DNA from: Gentiana macrophylla
Lineage: Eukaryota > Streptophyta > Magnoliopsida > Gentianales > Gentianaceae
DNA length: 64,000 nt
NCBI GenBank assembly: GCA_026214975.1
Contig: JAOBSW010001085.1
Location: forward strand, 62,001-126,000
Reading direction: 5' to 3'
Shown: positions 10,513 through 22,746 of the stretch, in pieces
Numbering within the stretch: the first letter of the stretch is position 1
Layout of the letters: every line of letters begins with the position of its first letter
Notes under the pieces: generated by a model
What the model saw: the letters and a program-made list of their open reading frames with translations, nothing else
Databases searched by the model: none
Told to the model about the DNA's origin: nothing
Program-made: the position numbers and the translations under genes

Positions 10513-12650
10513 ATGCAAACTCGAGTCAAAAGGACCGTTAATATACACCTCGACCCGAAGCGAACCATAGTCCGCCAAACAGCGGAATTTCCGCTCATGT
10601 TTCGCGCATGTGAGCCGAGCGAGATCTTGAAGAACAACTAGCAAGAGAAATCACCGATTTTGTGATAATGGCCGCCGATAATAGACGACATTGGCAGACT
10701 ACGCCATGCCAGGCGGTCAAGGTCAACCCGCTATTGTTATTCCAACCACATCGCGACAAACCTTTGAGCGGGCCAGGACTTATCCAGATGATGCAAAGAC
10801 GCGATCAATTTTTCACGGCTACCAATCGAGAATCCAGATACCCACTTACACACATTCTAGAGATATGCGGTACTACACGCATCCAAGGAGTAAGTGAGGA
10901 TGCTATCAAACTTAAACTATTTCCATTTTCGCTGAAAGGGAGGCCAAAGAGTGGTACACCTCTCTCCCGTCTCGAATCTATCACCACCCGGGCGTAACTC
11001 AAAAGGAGTTCTTGAGTCAATATTTTCCACCTTCAAAGACGGCCCAAAGGCTTAAATGACATTTTCACATTCTATCGTAAAGAGAATGAATCTTTCTTCG
11101 AGTGTTGGAAGAGATTCAAGTCCCTTCTCTAGAAAGTGCCTCACCATGGCTTGCCACCGAAAGGCAAGTCAATACATTCTTCGCTGGATTGACCGAGCTT
11201 ACAAAAGGCATGGTCAATAGCTCTTTCAAGCGGGCATTTTCAAGAAAACGCCTCATGAGGATGGGCATTGTTTGAGGACATTGCAAAATATAACTATGCC
11301 CCTCTTATCAAGCAATTCAAGCACCTCCTCCTCCCAAGGTTGAGGAAGTCAATTTACAAAGTTTGATTGCCATGTCGCAGTGCAGATGGTACCACCTCAA
11401 GTTTCCAATCCTATAAATCAAACTTTTTTTTCCACGTAACCCTCGTGTTCTCAGACATAAAATTGTCACGACCGCCATATGAATGGCCAATGTCAATTTA
11501 ATCCCTCGCACCTTATCAAGTAAATGCTGTTTCATGACTATGGACAAGATAATCAAGTCACATGTCAAAATTGTGACGAGGTGGGGCACACTTCTAAATT
11601 CTCGCCTATGAACGGACGTAACGCGGAAGTGAATGCATTCTATGGCCGTAACAATCAAAGGTTCAATCGCCTGTGCCAGGGCAATTTTCAAAACCAAGGG
11701 TTTAATCCATCTTCAAACTTCAATTCAATTTTAATCGAATCGAATTTCAACGTAAACCCTGGTTTAATCGTAATCAAAACTCGAACTTTTCCAATCCTAC
11801 GCAAAAATTCAATCGTAATTGGCCTTCCAATTCAAATTCTCAATTTCAAAGTCGGCCCACCATTTCTATGCTCCAAATCTCCAAAACTCTCAAGCGGCCC
11901 TCCCAACCTACAAATCTTGAAGCTAAGTTGGAGGAGCAAAGTAGATCGATGAAGAATCTTGAGAGACAAATTGGGCAACTGGTCGAGCAGCTTGGCTTCT
12001 AGACCCTCAGTGGCACCGCCAGCCACCGAGAAGAATCCAAAGGGTGGTCAAGTTGCTCAGCCGATTTGAACAAAGGCCCATGTACCGACCTCGTGCCATC
12101 AAGTCAATACGGTAAGGAGGAGGCCAAAGGCAATGAATCTAAGGAGCGGTACACAAGTTAGTGGTCCTTCCCATCCGGGAAACCACTAGCCCCTCCCCGC
12201 CATTGATAAGGCAGAGGGAAGCCGAGCACCTACACTCCTCAATCGCAGAAGAGAAAACTCTGTGGCCGATCCCTCGAGAGGTGAAGAGTTTGGTGATCCT
12301 CAAGTGGTCGATCCTTTGAGGACCGAAAAAAGCAAGTTAAAGTCGTCGAGGCCGATCCCCGACTACTAAGAAATCTGAAAAACTGCTCGCTGGAAGGATC
12401 TCGAAGACAGAGTCGTTAAGGCATCCTCAAAAAGGGTTTTCTCCGAGGATGACCTTAAGAAACTTCCATTTCCACCGAGAAAGAGCAACATTCCTTTGAT
12501 TGAGGATAAGAAGTAATAAAAGGTGCTAAACCTTTGAAAAATACTCGTGTGAATCTTCCATTATCGGATGTCTTAGTCGAGATGCCTAAGTATACAAAAT
12601 TTATCAAGGATGTTGTGTCTTCGAGTAAAAGAAATTAGCAGCATGGAAAG
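10513..12650 (+). pseudogene. Athila-1 gag, decayed
   Basis: The ATG at 10513 opens MQTRVKRTVNIHLDPKRTIV. The retrotransposon Gag core HILEICGTTRIQGVSEDAIK with LFPFSLKGR is at about 10850-10945. A zinc-knuckle remnant CQNCDEVGH is at about 11560 and lacks the last Cys. A glutamine/asparagine-rich stretch and a conserved PLSDVLVEMPKYTKFIKD-like region end the protein near 12620. Frames change repeatedly. Compared with Athila-2 gag (57829-59980) the order of segments is the same. Confidence 0.8.
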
Positions 12651-12699
12651 GCAGATTGGTGAGGATTGTTCCATGATTAATTATGAAAACTTACCAATT

Positions 12700-15600
12700 A
12701 AAAAGAGGTGACCTCGCAAATTTGTACTTACAGCTTTGATGGGAGGTCTAGTCTTCCCAAATTCTTTGTGTGATCTAGTGCCTCTATAAGCCTTATGCCA
12801 ATGTCCGTATGCAAACAATTTCTGGTTTACAAAGCCTTCTAGAACCCACTACTATGAGTTTACAATTCACGGATAGATCCTCTAAGAAAGCTTCAGGATC
12901 CTAAAAGACGCTTTTGGTTCAGATTGATCGATTTACCTTTCCAGCTTGATTGGTATGTTTTAGATATAGAGAAAGACTAAAACGCTCCCTTGATTCTAGG
13001 AAGACCTTTCCTATCTACAACCAGAGCTCTCATCGATCGCGATGGTGGGCAAGTGACTATCCGAGTTGGTGACCAAGAGGTGAGTTACAATGTCTTAAAG
13101 TCCATTCAAGTACCCTCCGCCCTCCAACCCGGCTTTTCCATTGATTATATGATGGATGATTTCACCGACTATATGGATAAGCAAGTCATGGTCGTAGAAG
13201 GTAATATGAGCGATTAGTTGATAATCCAATACTCATGGTAGGTGAATCTGGATCAACTAGCAAACTGATTTTGAGGAAGAGTCGTTGGAAGGAGAAGCTT
13301 TGGCGGTGGGACTACAGAGTAAACTCAATGATATTGAGTTGAAAAGTGGAGATCTCAAGTCTAGTTTAGAAGACCCCTCATGGATTTGGTGTTGAAGCCG
13401 CTACCTAAACATCTTAAGTATGTGTTCTTAAGAGAAGGCGACAAGCTTCCTTTAATCATATCCGCCAAGCTTTCCAGATAGAGGAAATGAAACCGATCAA
13501 CGCCTCAAGAAGAATGAAAAAGCTTTTGGTTGGCAAGTAGGAGATATCAGGAATATCTCCGACATCCGCATGCACAAGATCAAGACGAATGAGGGCGCCA
13601 AGTGTGTCGACAAATTTCAGCCAAGGCTCAACCTCATATGCAAGAAGTCGTTAAAAAGAAATCATTAAACTTTCGGATATGGGAATCATTTATGCCATCG
13701 CGGATAGTGAATGGGTTTCCCCGACTCAAGTAGTTCCCAAAAAGGTGGAATTACAATTGAGAAGAATGAGAAGGGAGAGGAAATTGCATTGAGGCTTGTT
13801 ATCGTTACAGAGTCTCAGATCGATTATCGAAAGCTCAATGAGGTAACCATGAAAGATCACTTTCCCTTCCATTCATTGACCAGATGCTCGAAAGCGCCTG
13901 GCGGGACACGATTCTATCTGCTTTCCTAGATGGATATTCAGATATTTCCAGATACCCATTGATCCAAATTGACCAAGAAAAGACCACCTTCACCGCTTAT
14001 GGTACATTCGCCACTGCATTTAATGCCGCTCGGTCTCTCGCAGAATGCCCGCCTACATTTCAATGATGTATGCTAGCCATCTTTGACGGGCTTGTAGAAA
14101 AGTGTATGGAGATTTTTATGGACGATTTTTCGGTTTTTGGTCACTTTTGATGATTGCCTTGACAATCTTGATCAGTGTTATCCAGATGTGTGGAAAAGAA
14201 CCTAGTACTTAATTGGGAAAAATGCCATTTCATGGTAGATGAAGGAATAGTTCTCTGGCCACAAGATCTCACCAAAGGTATGGTTGACAGGCAAAAGTAG
14301 AAGTTATTGAGAAGATGAGCTATCCTAAAAATGTGCGCTAAGTGAGAGGCTTTTTGGACACGCCGGCTTCTGCTGTATGTTCATTCAAGATTTCTCCAAG
14401 ATAGCCAAGCCCCCGCCCACTTTACTAAAGGAAGACGCTGAGTTTAAATTTGAAGAGAGCCGCAAGCAAGCGCTTGAGGAGCTTAAGGATCGCTTAATAT
14501 CCGCCCAATTTATATCGCTCGATCGAACCTACCATTTGAGCTTATGTGCGACGATCAAACTATGTCGTTGGTGCCGTTTCTAGGCAAAAGATCAAAGGAA
14601 AGTTCCAGCTTATCTATTACGTTAGTTACACATTGAACCCTCTCAAGTTAACTATACTACCATCAAAAGGAACTACTAGCCGTAGTCTTTGCTATGGACA
14701 AGTTTCAGAGTTACTTGTTAGGAGCTCAAGTGATCGTGGTGGATCGATCACGCCGCTTATGGTATCTCGATGACTAAAAAGATGCTAAACCGCGCTTACT
14801 ACGTTGGATATTGACCTACAAGAGTTTGACGCTCAAATTAAGGACAAAAAGGGCAGTGAAAATGTAGTAGCGGATCATGTGTCTAGGATGTTAAATGAGG
14901 AAAAGAATGAACCAGATGATATAGATCTTTACTTTCCTCTAGAAAACATCATGTTGATCGATGGCCGCCTCTCCGATGTTCCTTGGTATTCTTCCATTGT
15001 AAACTACCTTCATGGCCGTTATCTCGATCCGTAGATGTCTTATCGTGAGAAGAAAAAGTTCTTCTCGGATTTAAAATATTTCGCTTGGGATGAACCTTAT
15101 CTTTTCAAGATCTCAGAAAGATGGTTTGCTTAGAGATGTATTCCGTAATCCGAGCAACGTGACATCATTGAGCAAAGGCTACAAAGGGACCCACAGAGGT
15201 CACTTTGGTCCTTGGAAAACCGCTGCTAAGATATTTCAACCGGTTTCTATTGGCCTACGATCTTTAAAGATACGGAAGCTTTCAGAAGCTTGTGATAGGT
15301 GCCAAAGAACCTGCACTCTGACAAGGCGCTTTGACATGCCTTTAAAACCCATCCTCGAATGCTAAGTCTTTGATGTATGGGGTATCGATTTTATGGGACC
15401 ATTCCCATCATCTTGCGGTAATAAATACATCTTAGTCTCATGAGACTACTACGGTCTAAATGGGTGGAGGCCCAAGCCACTCCTCACAATGATCATAAGA
15501 CGGTGATGAAATTTCTAAAGAAGAATATCTTCGTGAGGTTTGATGTCCACGTGCCTTGATCGCTGATGAAGCGGACGATTTTCGCAACCGAACCCTCAGA

Positions 15601-16230
15601 GAAAGTACTTGAGAAGTATGGTGTTCGCCATAAAATTGGCACACCATATCATCCGATGACTAGTGGTCGTTGAAAGGAGCAACCAGAGCATTAAGAAGAT
15701 CCCGGAGAAGATCGTTAATCAACCATAGGAAAGACTCGAGTCTAAAGTTGATGATGTAATCGTGGGCATATCGAACAGCCTATAAGACCCCATGGGTACA
15801 TCACCATATCAAATGGTCTACGGAAACCATGTCATCTCGCTCATCGAAAGTTAGAAGATAGAGCTTATTGGGCTACAAAGTTTTTGAACTTTGATTCCCA
15901 ATCTTGTGGGAAACATCGACTACAAAGTAGCTATAATGAGCCGGACGAATTGCACTCCAGTGCCTATGAAAGTGCCAGGATTAGTAAAGATAAGATGAAG
16001 TTACTCCACGATGCTAAGATTAAGAAAAGAGAATTTCATGTCGGCGAACAAGTTCTTCTATATAATTCTAGGTTACATCTGCTTTCGGAAAGTTAAGGAC
16101 ACGTTGGTCCGCCCTTTCGAGATTCTCCAAATCATTCCGGAGGCGCTCTAGAACTTCGTGGTTATAGTGGTGACCCGCTTCGAGTCAACGGTCGAGGTGC
16201 AAACACTATATTGGTGAACCTAAAGAGACA
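12700..16230 (+). pseudogene. Athila-1 pol (protease, RT, RNase H, integrase), decayed
   Basis: The protease remnant is at about 12740-13215: the expected DLGAS active site is disturbed, but the following MILGRPFLSTTRALIDRDGG block is clear. The reverse transcriptase spans about 13420-14340 and includes EIFMDDFSVFG (about 14109-14140). RNase H is at about 14540-14900, with NVVADHVSRM at its end. In the integrase, the zinc-binding CDRCQRTC is at about 15290 and the first catalytic Asp is intact in VWGIDFMGPFP (about 15378). The C-terminal GALELRGYSGDPLRVNGRG block is at about 16140-16200. Stops and frameshifts occur every few hundred bases, so no functional polyprotein is encoded. Confidence 0.88.
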
Positions 16231-17371
16231 TCTTTGATTGTTAAATTTCTCGATATTCTCGGATGTGGTATTCCGCGAGTCGAAGACTTTAACGAGTTAT
16301 CACCCGACTTGTTCTCCGAGGATGACGGAAGTAACCCTTTCAAGAAGTTCTAGCAAAGCAGCAAAGGCCGATATGGAAGAGTTTGAAAGGGAGCGCCGCT
16401 TGAAGCGCCATCGAGGGCTCAGAGAATGAAGAGGTCGCCCATGGGAAGTTCACGCAGATGTGGAAAGCTATTAAAGATTTCACCCCATGTGTGAGATGTC
16501 GCTTCGCAGCCACACCATCGATCGAGCTACACGAGGTAGTGGTGGCGCAGTAAAGTCAAATGGCCTCGATCCAGCCGAGTTTTAAACGGTGTCGAGCTAA
16601 CGACATTAACCAAAAGCGCCACCAGGGCAAACCTAGATATCGTTCTTTTAGTTGTTTTTGTTTTATGCTTTGATAGTGTTAGTATTTAAGTTTAGTTTAT
16701 TCGGCTTTTAGCCTTATTAAGTTTTTGTTTTTATCTCGCCGCTTAGTTGTGCTTTCTAGATATGGATTTCGGTGTTCAAACTGAGGAGTTACCTTCCTGT
16801 GAGGATTCCACTCATTATCGTAGATGACGGACCGGGAGGAACCATCGCTTTGCACGTAGATTTTGACATTAGTACCGCCGCCAAGACGGTCACCTATGTT
16901 CTCATTGTTCCCGTTGTTCGGGAGGTGGAGACTTTACTACCGAGGAGTTACAGCAGCTCTAGACGCCCTTACACAATCCTCAATGATCCGATGTCGACAG
17001 ATTTAGCGATAAGGCCGCAAGTCGAGCACTTTCGAGGTGTTGATGTACCGTGAGGACGGGGTTTACAAGATGAGTATGACTTCCTCCGGCGATTGACATG
17101 CTCCGCCGCCTCATTCGAAAGTGATCGATTGGTCGGACATTTGGCGATGACTAGCGTTTTTAGGATGTTTCGCCGAGCAAACGACGAAACAAAAGCGCCG
17201 AGTGGGAGGCAACCCAACGCTTTCCATCTGCTTTTATTTATTTTCTAGTAATTTTATGTACTTCGCTTGATTTTTATTTGTATTTTTGAAGTTTTATATA
17301 AGTTTAATAAGAAAGTGCAATTTTGAATTTGATTTGTATGGAAATTTTATAATTTTTGCACTTATATCGCT
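16231..17371. other. Athila-1 spacer between pol and the third-ORF promoter region
   Basis: Short frames only, for example from ATG 16761. A GTGGGAGGCAACCCAA stretch at about 17199-17214 resembles a purine-rich tract and may be conserved in Athila elements. No gene can be supported. Confidence 0.4.
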
Positions 17372-17570
17372 TGGACGCCCGCCCGTAACTCGACGCCCGT
17401 CCGCTTTGACTAATTTTAGACGAAGGCCCACTAAGCCTCGACGCCCGCCCGCTTTATTCCTCCAACTCAGATGTGATTTAAACTCTTGACGAAGCGTTTA
17501 ATAAATCGGACGCCCGCCCAGCCTATCTCGATTTCAGTGGACGCCCGTCCGTATTGTGGACGCCCGCCCA
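17372..17570. promoter_or_regulatory. CGCCCGTCC palindrome array upstream of the Athila-1 third ORF
   Basis: Units lie at 17372-17385, 17391-17404, 17439-17452, 17508-17520, 17539-17550 and 17558-17570, with two weaker copies at 17419 and 17488. The motif is the same as in the element's LTR and leader. The array stops 9 bp before a TATA-like box, reproducing the LTR arrangement inside the element. Confidence 0.75.
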
Positions 17571-17579
17571 ACTCTCTCG

Positions 17580-17592
17580 CTATATATACTCC
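17580..17592 (+). promoter_or_regulatory. Internal TATA-like box of Athila-1
   Basis: CTATATATACTCC lies just after the palindrome array. It is followed by a CT-rich leader and a strong splice-donor consensus (GTAAGTTAG at 17881). It probably drives the third ORF separately from the full-length transcript. This is inferred from layout only. Confidence 0.5.
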
Positions 17593-18163
17593 TCAACGCA
17601 TGAACCTTCATTTTTCAGATTTCAAACCGCTAAACCGCTTTCTCTCCTCTTTTGGCCTAAAATCTTCATTTTTAAACCATTTTGAGCGATTCCGAAGTGC
17701 TACAGCCGCTTCTTGATCCCTCTCTTTGATTTTCATAACCAAATTCCCCAACACGCAATATTTTTGGAGAATCAGCCCCATTCAAGTCCGAATTTTTCCG
17801 ACAAAACATCGATTTTGGAGCCCCTATCCGTGTTGTTTGGACTCGCTTTCACCTCAATCCACATCTACTCACCCTACTCGGTAAGTTAGTAACAACTTTT
17901 CTAGATTTCATTCACGCTTTTGTGAGTTCGATCTTTGGGTCGGCTCGCTTTCTTGAATGTTACCTTAATTTTTTTTTTTTTTTTTTTCCGTTTTGGTGTT
18001 TTTTTCGCTCTCATATGGTGATATGGTGTTGTGGTGGGTGATGAATGGGTTGTTTGGTCATGATTATGGTTGCGTTGTGGTTTGTTGATTTGAAATCCCG
18101 CTTTGGATGTTAAACGGGTATCTTGTTGTGAATCGGGTTGTTTTGGTTAGAATAAGCTTGAAT
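17593..18163 (+). other. Putative leader and intron of the Athila-1 third ORF
   Basis: A CT-rich segment ends CTACTCG|GTAAGTTAG (donor at 17881). A T-rich segment follows, with an acceptor-like TTTTGGTTAG at 18141-18150, and then the ATG at 18164. This fits a spliced leader but no transcript evidence is available. Confidence 0.4.
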
Positions 18164-19640
18164 ATGGTTCATAAGAAGGGCGTGGTTAAGAGGCATGGAA
18201 AGGAAGTAGCTAGGAGGCCGGAAAGAAACGCAAGGAGTTTGATCCTACTTTGGTCGATCCCAACCGGGTGTGAGTATACGAGAACAACCTCCAGAGCCAC
18301 CCAAACTAGAGCTACTTTGAGAGATGAGCCGACCGGACTCGAGACTAGTGACGATGTGCCTTTGGCACGGATGCCCAGAGTTCGTAAAGGTGGAGGTCTG
18401 CTCTAGTGGTCGAGGAAACCGCCGATGCTACCCGGGAAGAGGAACCGCTTGTACCTAGGGCAGCCCCTCCTAGAAAGAAATCCAAAACCGCACTCCCCAA
18501 TGCCATTACCTCGCCGGTTCGTGAACCCCAGAGCTCACGATGTGTATAAACAAGATTATTTCTCGCGGACGATGTTGATTGAGCGGGCCATTTTGGAGGC
18601 CAAAGTCGATCCGGGTTCGTTAAGTTGCTCAAGGATCGAAATGGGAGACCTTGATGACAATCCCGACTACCCCGTGAATAGCCCGTAGTTCGGGAATTTT
18701 ATGCTAACTGCTCGAAACCGATTCGGGGGAGGCGTAGTCGTGGTTCGAGGGGTAGAAGTTCCTTTACACCGGAAGTGATTAATCGTAAATACAACTTAGC
18801 GCTTTCGAGGGTCGGGACTACAAGGAAGAGATTGTACATGACAGTAGTTTGGGGACAGATCCTTTGGAGGAGTTGAGGTTAAGAGTGTGTCCGGACGTGG
18901 CATGGACGTTAAGACCGGGCGGTGACCGGAAGGAGTTGGTAACCACGACGGACGGAGGATTGGAAGGTCCAAAGGTCGGTTTATTCAAAGTCGGTTGTTG
19001 CCTAAGAACAACTTGACGACTTTCACATCGGTGACCCAGGCATGTTGTACGATTGACATTTGGCCCGAACGTGAATGGGGCAAAGCGCGCTATATGATGA
19101 GGTGGCTATTAATCGTAAGATTTATACCCGATGCTTGATTATCCTCACTTGATCCACGCCTTCAGATCGATGCCGTGTGCCTCGAGTACGGGCCGATCAC
19201 AAACCAAGAATCCGAGGCCGACATAGCCGTGAGAAGCGGTAAGCCTTCAGTCCGCTCTGAGATGGAGACACCACAGAGCCCGGTTCATCTTCGCACCACC
19301 TAGAGCGCCTCACGGTTCTCGCTTGCCGCCCGTCCGACGCGCTAAGTATGGCCAACAAGCAAAGGGAGTGGTCGGAAGACATCGTGACATCTCGTAACAA
19401 CATTTTGACGATCCTACAGTTGTATATGTGAAGGCCGCAACCGAGGGATGACAGGATTTTCAGTCCGAGCCTCATTGACTACCATTATTCTTCTGAGATT
19501 GAGCAGGCCATTGCCGACATTCTTCACGAGTCTGAGTCCTCTTCCGATGAGGAGCAGTCTGATTCGGCACCTAGGGCTACATCACCACCTTCCGCCCTCC
19601 TTCTGATACCCCGGCTCCGGGGCAATCTTGACTTTCTTTG
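18164..19640 (+). pseudogene. Athila-1 third ORF, putative plant transposon protein, decayed
   Basis: Begins MVHKKGVVKRHGKEVARR. In an adjacent frame it continues KKRKEFDPTLVDPNRV, typical of the basic N-terminus of Athila-associated ORFs. A later block (about 18700-18803) carries EFYANCSKPIRG and FTPEVINRKYNLAL, characteristic of the putative plant transposon protein family found downstream of pol in Athila elements. The region ends in acidic and serine-rich sequence (about 19500-19620). Frameshifts are frequent. The function of this family is not established; an envelope-like role has been suggested for ORFs in this position. No signal peptide or membrane segment is evident. Confidence 0.65.
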
Positions 19641-21120
19641 TCTATCTTTTTCGATTTGATTTGCCCTAGATACCTTCATTTGTGTGGTTTTACTACTTTT
19701 TCCTCTTATATGGTTCATTGTAATTTTTGATGTTGCTACTATTTATTCTTTCGATGGATCATGTAAGCCATAAGGCACCCAGATTTTCATTTCGACTTAG
19801 TTTATACTTTTGGTTGTATTGATGCTTTATCTCTTGTTAGTCCTTGAATTTGCTATATCTTTTCATTTTGGTATAACTCCCCGCTTTTTCCCGAGATGGT
19901 TCCATGTTTGTCAAGACGCAAGGTGTATATTTTTAGCGGTTTCGTTGAGCTACATTGTCTCGGTTACGATTCTAGGTGTCATTATATAGGCTCCGGCCCG
20001 ATCAACGCTTCAATTTACATCGCCTAAGTCTTTTCCTTTTCTTTCGCTTTGCACAACACGAGGACATGTTGGTTTTTAAGTGTGGGAGAGGGAATGTTTC
20101 GATAGTATCTCGCACATTTGCTTAATTCGTAATGTTTCTATGCAATGTTTCTATGCAAATGAGCTAAAAATTTTGAAATTTTCCGACACTTTTGTTTTTG
20201 TTTTGTCCCGAGTAGGCAATTCGATTCAATGTTCGCTATTTTTATAGTCATTTAAGTCGTATATCATATGTTTGGTAAGTTAGTTGTTTCACCCGACACT
20301 ATTTTTCACTTGAGCCATAGTGAATGATGAGCTATTTATAAAGTTATACCCCGCTTTGGATTAGTAGTTTTTGATTTTCTCGTAAGTCATGTGCTTAGTG
20401 CTACGTGATATATCGTGAGATTTATGATAGTTTGTATTTAGTTCCAAGTATGTTATAATCGTGAATATCTAGAAGTTTGAATGTGATAAGTAACACGAAC
20501 TTATTGTCAAATGAAAAAGTTGAAGAAAAATATGAATTAATTGGGTGTGTCGGAAGCTAGTCGATGATTTGAGTGTGATAGGTATACCACGATGTCCTAT
20601 ACCACTATGATGACTAAAAGCTCACGACAATTAGGAAAAGTCGCTTTATGATTGAGTAAGGTAGGTATTATCTCGAAATGTCCTATTCTACTATGAGGGC
20701 AATAGCTTATCCTAATGTGTGTTTTAAGTGAAAAAGTTAAATCAACTAAAGAATCGGTACGAGATTGAATATAAGGCTTAGTTTTCGTTAATCTTATCCC
20801 CAAGAGAGAAACCGATGTATATGTTGTGTGGATTATCCTCTCGAGTATTTCAAAAGGCCCTAGATACATTCGATCATCTTTTTCGGATATATCACGCTTG
20901 TAGGGTGCATCTTATGAGTGTCATTTATTACTAGTCTACAAGGGGTATTAGCTAGTTTTGCTTTGAGTTTCTCGAGTTTGATATAGTGGAAGTTTTTTAT
21001 GGCTATGCACACACACAAGGGTGAACTTCGATTTATTGATATGTGTTATGCACGCTAGATGTCCTGTTTTCTTCTCTCGAGCCTAACTTTTGTTTTGTTT
21101 TGCTCGGACGAGCAAAAGCT
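19641..21120. other. Athila-1 3' noncoding region
   Basis: AT-rich, with no coding seen. Two similar ~65-bp stretches (20570-20620 and 20640-20710) share words such as TATACCACGATGTCCTATACCACTATGA versus the diverged second copy. The end has the GCTCGG...CGAGCAAA layout that also precedes the polypurine tract of the Athila LTR at 23905. Confidence 0.5.
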
Positions 21121-21134
21121 TAAGTGTGGGGAGT
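21121..21134 (+). other. Polypurine tract of Athila-1
   Basis: TAAGTGTGGGGAGT directly precedes the TGTTGAGG start of the 3' LTR, as required for plus-strand priming. Confidence 0.75.
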
Positions 21135-22699
21135 TGTTGAGGTGAATTTATACGATTTATAACGCTATATTTTATGTTATTTTCTCTCATATTTGTATGA
21201 ATTTGTATAAGAAACGAGTGTTCAATGGATTTATCGAGCAAATGGTATTTTAAATAAGTTATTCGCAACATAGGATTAATTTATGTGTTTTAATTATGTT
21301 TTTATGATTATTTGAGCGATATTACATTTTGCGATATTTTTATGTGTCATAAAAGCACAAATTCGAGCTCAAGAGGTGATCCAAAGATGATCAAGTCGGA
21401 TTTGATTGAAGAGGAAGAGATAATGATGATTTACATTGAATTAAAAGGAGATAAAGATAAAGAAATCGTAAATTCAGCCATATTGGATCAAGGTTCGTGT
21501 CCCGCCCCCAGCTGGACGGGCGCCTGATGGAATTGAACGAAAGTCCGGATACGGGAAGTTGATTCGTGATGTTTGACGCCAAGTGGACGCCGCCTGGACG
21601 AGCGCTTGGTCATGACTCGCCCAATTTGAAGTTCATGTGAAGAATGGACGGGCGCCCCAAGAACTGCACGGGCGTCCGTAGCCGATTTAGCAGAACCGAC
21701 TTTGAAATCTATTTATAGTCGGCTGTTTTCTCCACACAAAGGGGATCATACACTCATTATTCAAAACCCTAAACCTAGGGGCGGCTTTAGGCTGCGTTTT
21801 TCATCTTTTTATTCCTGTTTTTATGCTCTTAGTTTAGATTAAAACTAGTTACTTTTATGCAATCGCTTCGCAAATTTGAGTTGCCGAGGATGTTCAGAGG
21901 CTAAAAGCTTCATCAAACGAGTATTGTGAAGCCGCCCAACAATTGTTGATTTCGCTTTTCTTCGATTATACCGTGAGTTTTTAATAAAGGTTGTTTCTTA
22001 TTCATGCTTATTCATGTTTAATTTGCTCTTATATCGGAAGATGTGCATGTGTTGATTGTTTATTGTTGATGGAAGTCTTAATAAACCCTAGATCACCATG
22101 AATAAGAATAGTAATTCGAATCTATCATAACGGAAGTTAATAGGTCTCGACATTAGATTATAAACACAAAGTTTGCACCTTTGGTTAGAAAACGCGTTAA
22201 TCTTACATCGGAAGATAATAGATTGATAGATGAACTTTCTAAGGAATTAGGTTCATGTTTAGTGAGGTGAATCACAACCTAGATAAAAACTCGCAATATA
22301 ATCGTAGATAGGAAATCAATGCTTGTTGGATAGGTGGATCAATCCTCGCTTGCTCGTTATAAATTTGATTTAAATCCTTAAAAGCTTGAATTTGTCTAGT
22401 TAGTTTACTTTTATCTCGCATCTTAGATTAGTTAGTTTAAATTGGTTCGCACTCGTATCCTTCCTCGGCTTTAGATCATCTCTTCGCCCGCTTTTACGCT
22501 TTAGTTAAGTTTAATTTTCAAGATTTCGCTTAGTTTTATCCGCTATTTAGCTTAGTAATCGTGACATAGGTTAGTTAGATAAAACCAGAGATCACAATCG
22601 CTTAGTTCCTCGTAAGATCGACCCGCATTAACCGCTATTACTACTACGATCCTTATACTTGAGGTTAACCGGATTATTACTTGTTTATTTTGTGTTGAT

Positions 22700-22703
<4 letters not shown>
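21135..22703 (+). repeat. Athila-1 3' LTR
   Basis: Direct repeat of 8340-9905, with the palindrome array at 21513-21678 and a TATA-like box at 21709-21718. It ends abruptly in an AT microsatellite belonging to the host LTR, so the last bases are lost. Confidence 0.9.

Positions 22704-22743
<40 letters not shown>
22703..22743. repeat. AT dinucleotide microsatellite
   Basis: About 20 AT units at the junction of the Athila-1 3' LTR and the resumed solo LTR. The homologous LTR at 42495-42560 has an even longer AT run, so the tract belongs to LTR family L1. Confidence 0.9.

Positions 22744-22746
<3 letters not shown>

Larger units (their letters stand above)
8340..22703 (+). mobile_element. Athila-type Ty3/gypsy retrotransposon (Athila-1), full length but decayed
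   Basis: Two direct LTRs of about 1.57 kb (8340 to about 9905, and 21135-22703) bracket a primer binding site (TGGCGCCGTTGTCGGGAA), gag, protease, RT, RNase H, integrase, a third ORF and a polypurine tract. The 5' LTR starts after ACACA at 8335-8339, inside the MULE transposase. The right flank is solo-LTR sequence rather than MULE, so the expected target duplication is absent and a deletion is inferred there. All coding regions have frameshifts and stops. Confidence 0.9.
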
